Position numbers and translations under genes: made by a program
The notes under the pieces: generated by a model
The model's input: only the letters and a program-made list of their open reading frames with translations
Databases searched by the model: none
What the model was told of the DNA's origin: nothing
Shown: piece after piece, positions 63,238-64,000 of the stretch
Numbering within the stretch: the first letter of the stretch is position 1
Layout: every line of letters starts with the position of its first letter
Origin: Hormoscilla sp. GUM202
GTDB lineage: Bacteria; Cyanobacteriota; Cyanobacteriia; Cyanobacteriales; Desertifilaceae
Length of the DNA stretch: 64,000 nt
Reading direction: 5' to 3'
Assembly (NCBI GenBank): GCA_005518205.2
Contig: RFFC02000023.1
Span: forward strand, 20,031 to 84,030

Positions 63238-64000
63238 ATGGTAGATGAACCGGATTTTCAAGTGGCAGGCGATCGCCTGCCTCCCCAAAACATCCAAGCG
63301 GAGGAAGATATCTTAGGTGGCATTCTCCTGGATCCAGAGGCGATCGGTCGGGTGGCGGATATCCTGCGCCCAGAGGCTTTTTCTCTGCAAGCTCATCAGC
63401 ACCTCTATCGCTGCGCCCTTACTCTCCAGAATGAAGGGAAACCAACGGATCTGACTACTGTCACTACCTGGCTGTCTGACCAAAAGATGCTCGACCAGGT
63501 GGGGGGGATGAGCAAGTTGGCTCAACTGGTGGACCGTACTGTCAGTGCTGTCAATATTGACGAGTACGCGAAACTGGTGATGGACAAGTACCTGCGTCGC
63601 CAGTTGATTCGTGCTGGTGATGATATTGTGGGGCTGGGGTTCGAGACTTCTACAGAGTTAGAAGTTGTGATGGACCGGGCCGAACAGAAGATTTTTGACC
63701 TGCGGACGGATCGTTTCCAGCAGGGTCTAGTTCCCATCTCCAAAACCCTGATCGGTGCTTTTCAAGAAATTGAAATCCAAAATCAGGGGACGGCTTTACC
63801 GGGTATTCCCTGCGGTTTCTATGACTTGGATGCGCTCACTGGCGGTTTTCAACGTTCTGATTTGATTATTGTGGCGGGTAGACCGTCTATGGGAAAATGT
63901 TTGGCGTCTAATGCGGTTATATTGCTGGCAACTGGCGAAGTGGCTACCATTGCCGAAATATATCAGCAGGCGCAGCCGTGTCAAGCCCAATTGCTGACTC
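63238..64000 (+). CDS. dnaB: Replicative DNA helicase DnaB, N-terminal part with start of an intein
   Basis: DnaB unwinds DNA at the fork. ATG 63238 (MVDEPDFQVAGDRLPPQN) opens a frame to the window end. N-terminal domain: AEEDILGGILLDPEAIGRVA, then LVDRTVSAVNIDEYAKLV. The linker and RecA-type domain follow: IPCGFYDLDALTGGFQRSDL and the P-loop AGRPSMGK at 63874-63897. Directly after GK, instead of T, a Cys begins an intein. The rest lies beyond the window. Confidence 0.95.
   Translation, partial: MVDEPDFQVAGDRLPPQNIQAEEDILGGILLDPEAIGRVADILRPEAFSLQAHQHLYRCALTLQNEGKPTDLTTVTTWLSDQKMLDQVGGMSKLAQLVDRTVSAVNIDEYAKLVMDKYLRRQLIRAGDDIVGLGFETSTELEVVMDRAEQKIFDLRTDRFQQGLVPISKTLIGAFQEIEIQNQGTALPGIPCGFYDLDALTGGFQRSDLIIVAGRPSMGKCLASNAVILLATGEVATIAEIYQQAQPCQAQLLT
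63898..64000 (+). other. Intein start within the DnaB P-loop
   Basis: After GK the frame reads CLASNAVILLATGEVATIAE, the N-terminal Cys and block A expected of an intein, with no similarity to DnaB. The insertion site, between the P-loop Lys and Thr, is a known DnaB intein site. Only 34 residues are seen, so splicing competence and any homing nuclease are unknown. Confidence 0.85.

Noticed and set aside
1..64000. tRNA, rRNA and known riboswitches
   Set aside because: I looked for cloverleaf, GTTCRANNC and common riboswitch cores while reading and found none convincing; a covariance-model search would be decisive.

Overview
The window is cyanobacterial chromosome. It is rich in HIP1 octamers (GCGATCGC) and carries the cyanobacterial split RNA polymerase gene rpoC1, a dnaA/dnaN neighbourhood, znuABC, rplI-dnaB and many short palindromic repeats. 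Large repeat, IS and group II intron content points to a filamentous, bloom- or mat-forming type, but the genus cannot be fixed from the sequence.

Housekeeping islands are intact: tpiA-folP (5.1-6.7 kb), an SPFH protein (6.8-7.7), dnaN and dnaA on the minus strand around a likely oriC (11.2-16.9), def and two TerD genes (18.3-20.6), znuABC under a Zur-type operator (21.2-23.9), rpoC1 (24.4-26.3), photolyase and NUDIX (30.9-33.0), a PfkB kinase and rsmI (40.6-42.3), a LapA-like and an HTH protein (42.3-43.5), and gloB, rplI and dnaB with an intein (61.7-64.0). dnaN is split by a 2.4 kb group II intron, so its product depends on splicing.

Between the islands lies decaying accessory DNA. 0-3 kb: a large FG-GAP/LRR surface protein that runs off the left edge. 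8-11 kb: an IS5-type remnant, a YcaO C-terminal fragment and intron debris. 17-18.3 kb: an htrA pseudogene peppered with tiny palindromic insertions. 26.5-30.8 and 57.2-60.5 kb: broken pieces of one carbamoyltransferase/SxtJ/DUF5989/SGNH-hydrolase/sulfotransferase gene set, present at two loci. 33-40 kb: IS remnants and toxin-antitoxin genes. 44.5-53.6 kb: a Gly-rich collagen-like protein, an SpvB/RHS-like giant protein and an RTX-type calcium-binding protein interrupted by two IS elements with clean target duplications. 54.2-55.4 kb: a type ISP-like restriction enzyme whose methyltransferase core is missing.

The most unusual theme is very small mobile DNA. Four identical 22-bp insertions, a related 43-bp insertion and a 44-bp hairpin all sit in htrA and can be removed to restore the reading frame. 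A family of 170-330 bp MITE-like elements ends in GGGTGTGGTC; two copies have clean 9-bp target duplications. Other palindromes are fixed in frame in DnaA, at the N-terminus of the NUDIX gene, and inside a SGNH hydrolase gene. Many accessory genes also carry frameshifts or single stops; genuine decay looks likelier than assembly error because the core genes are all in frame, but reads should be checked.
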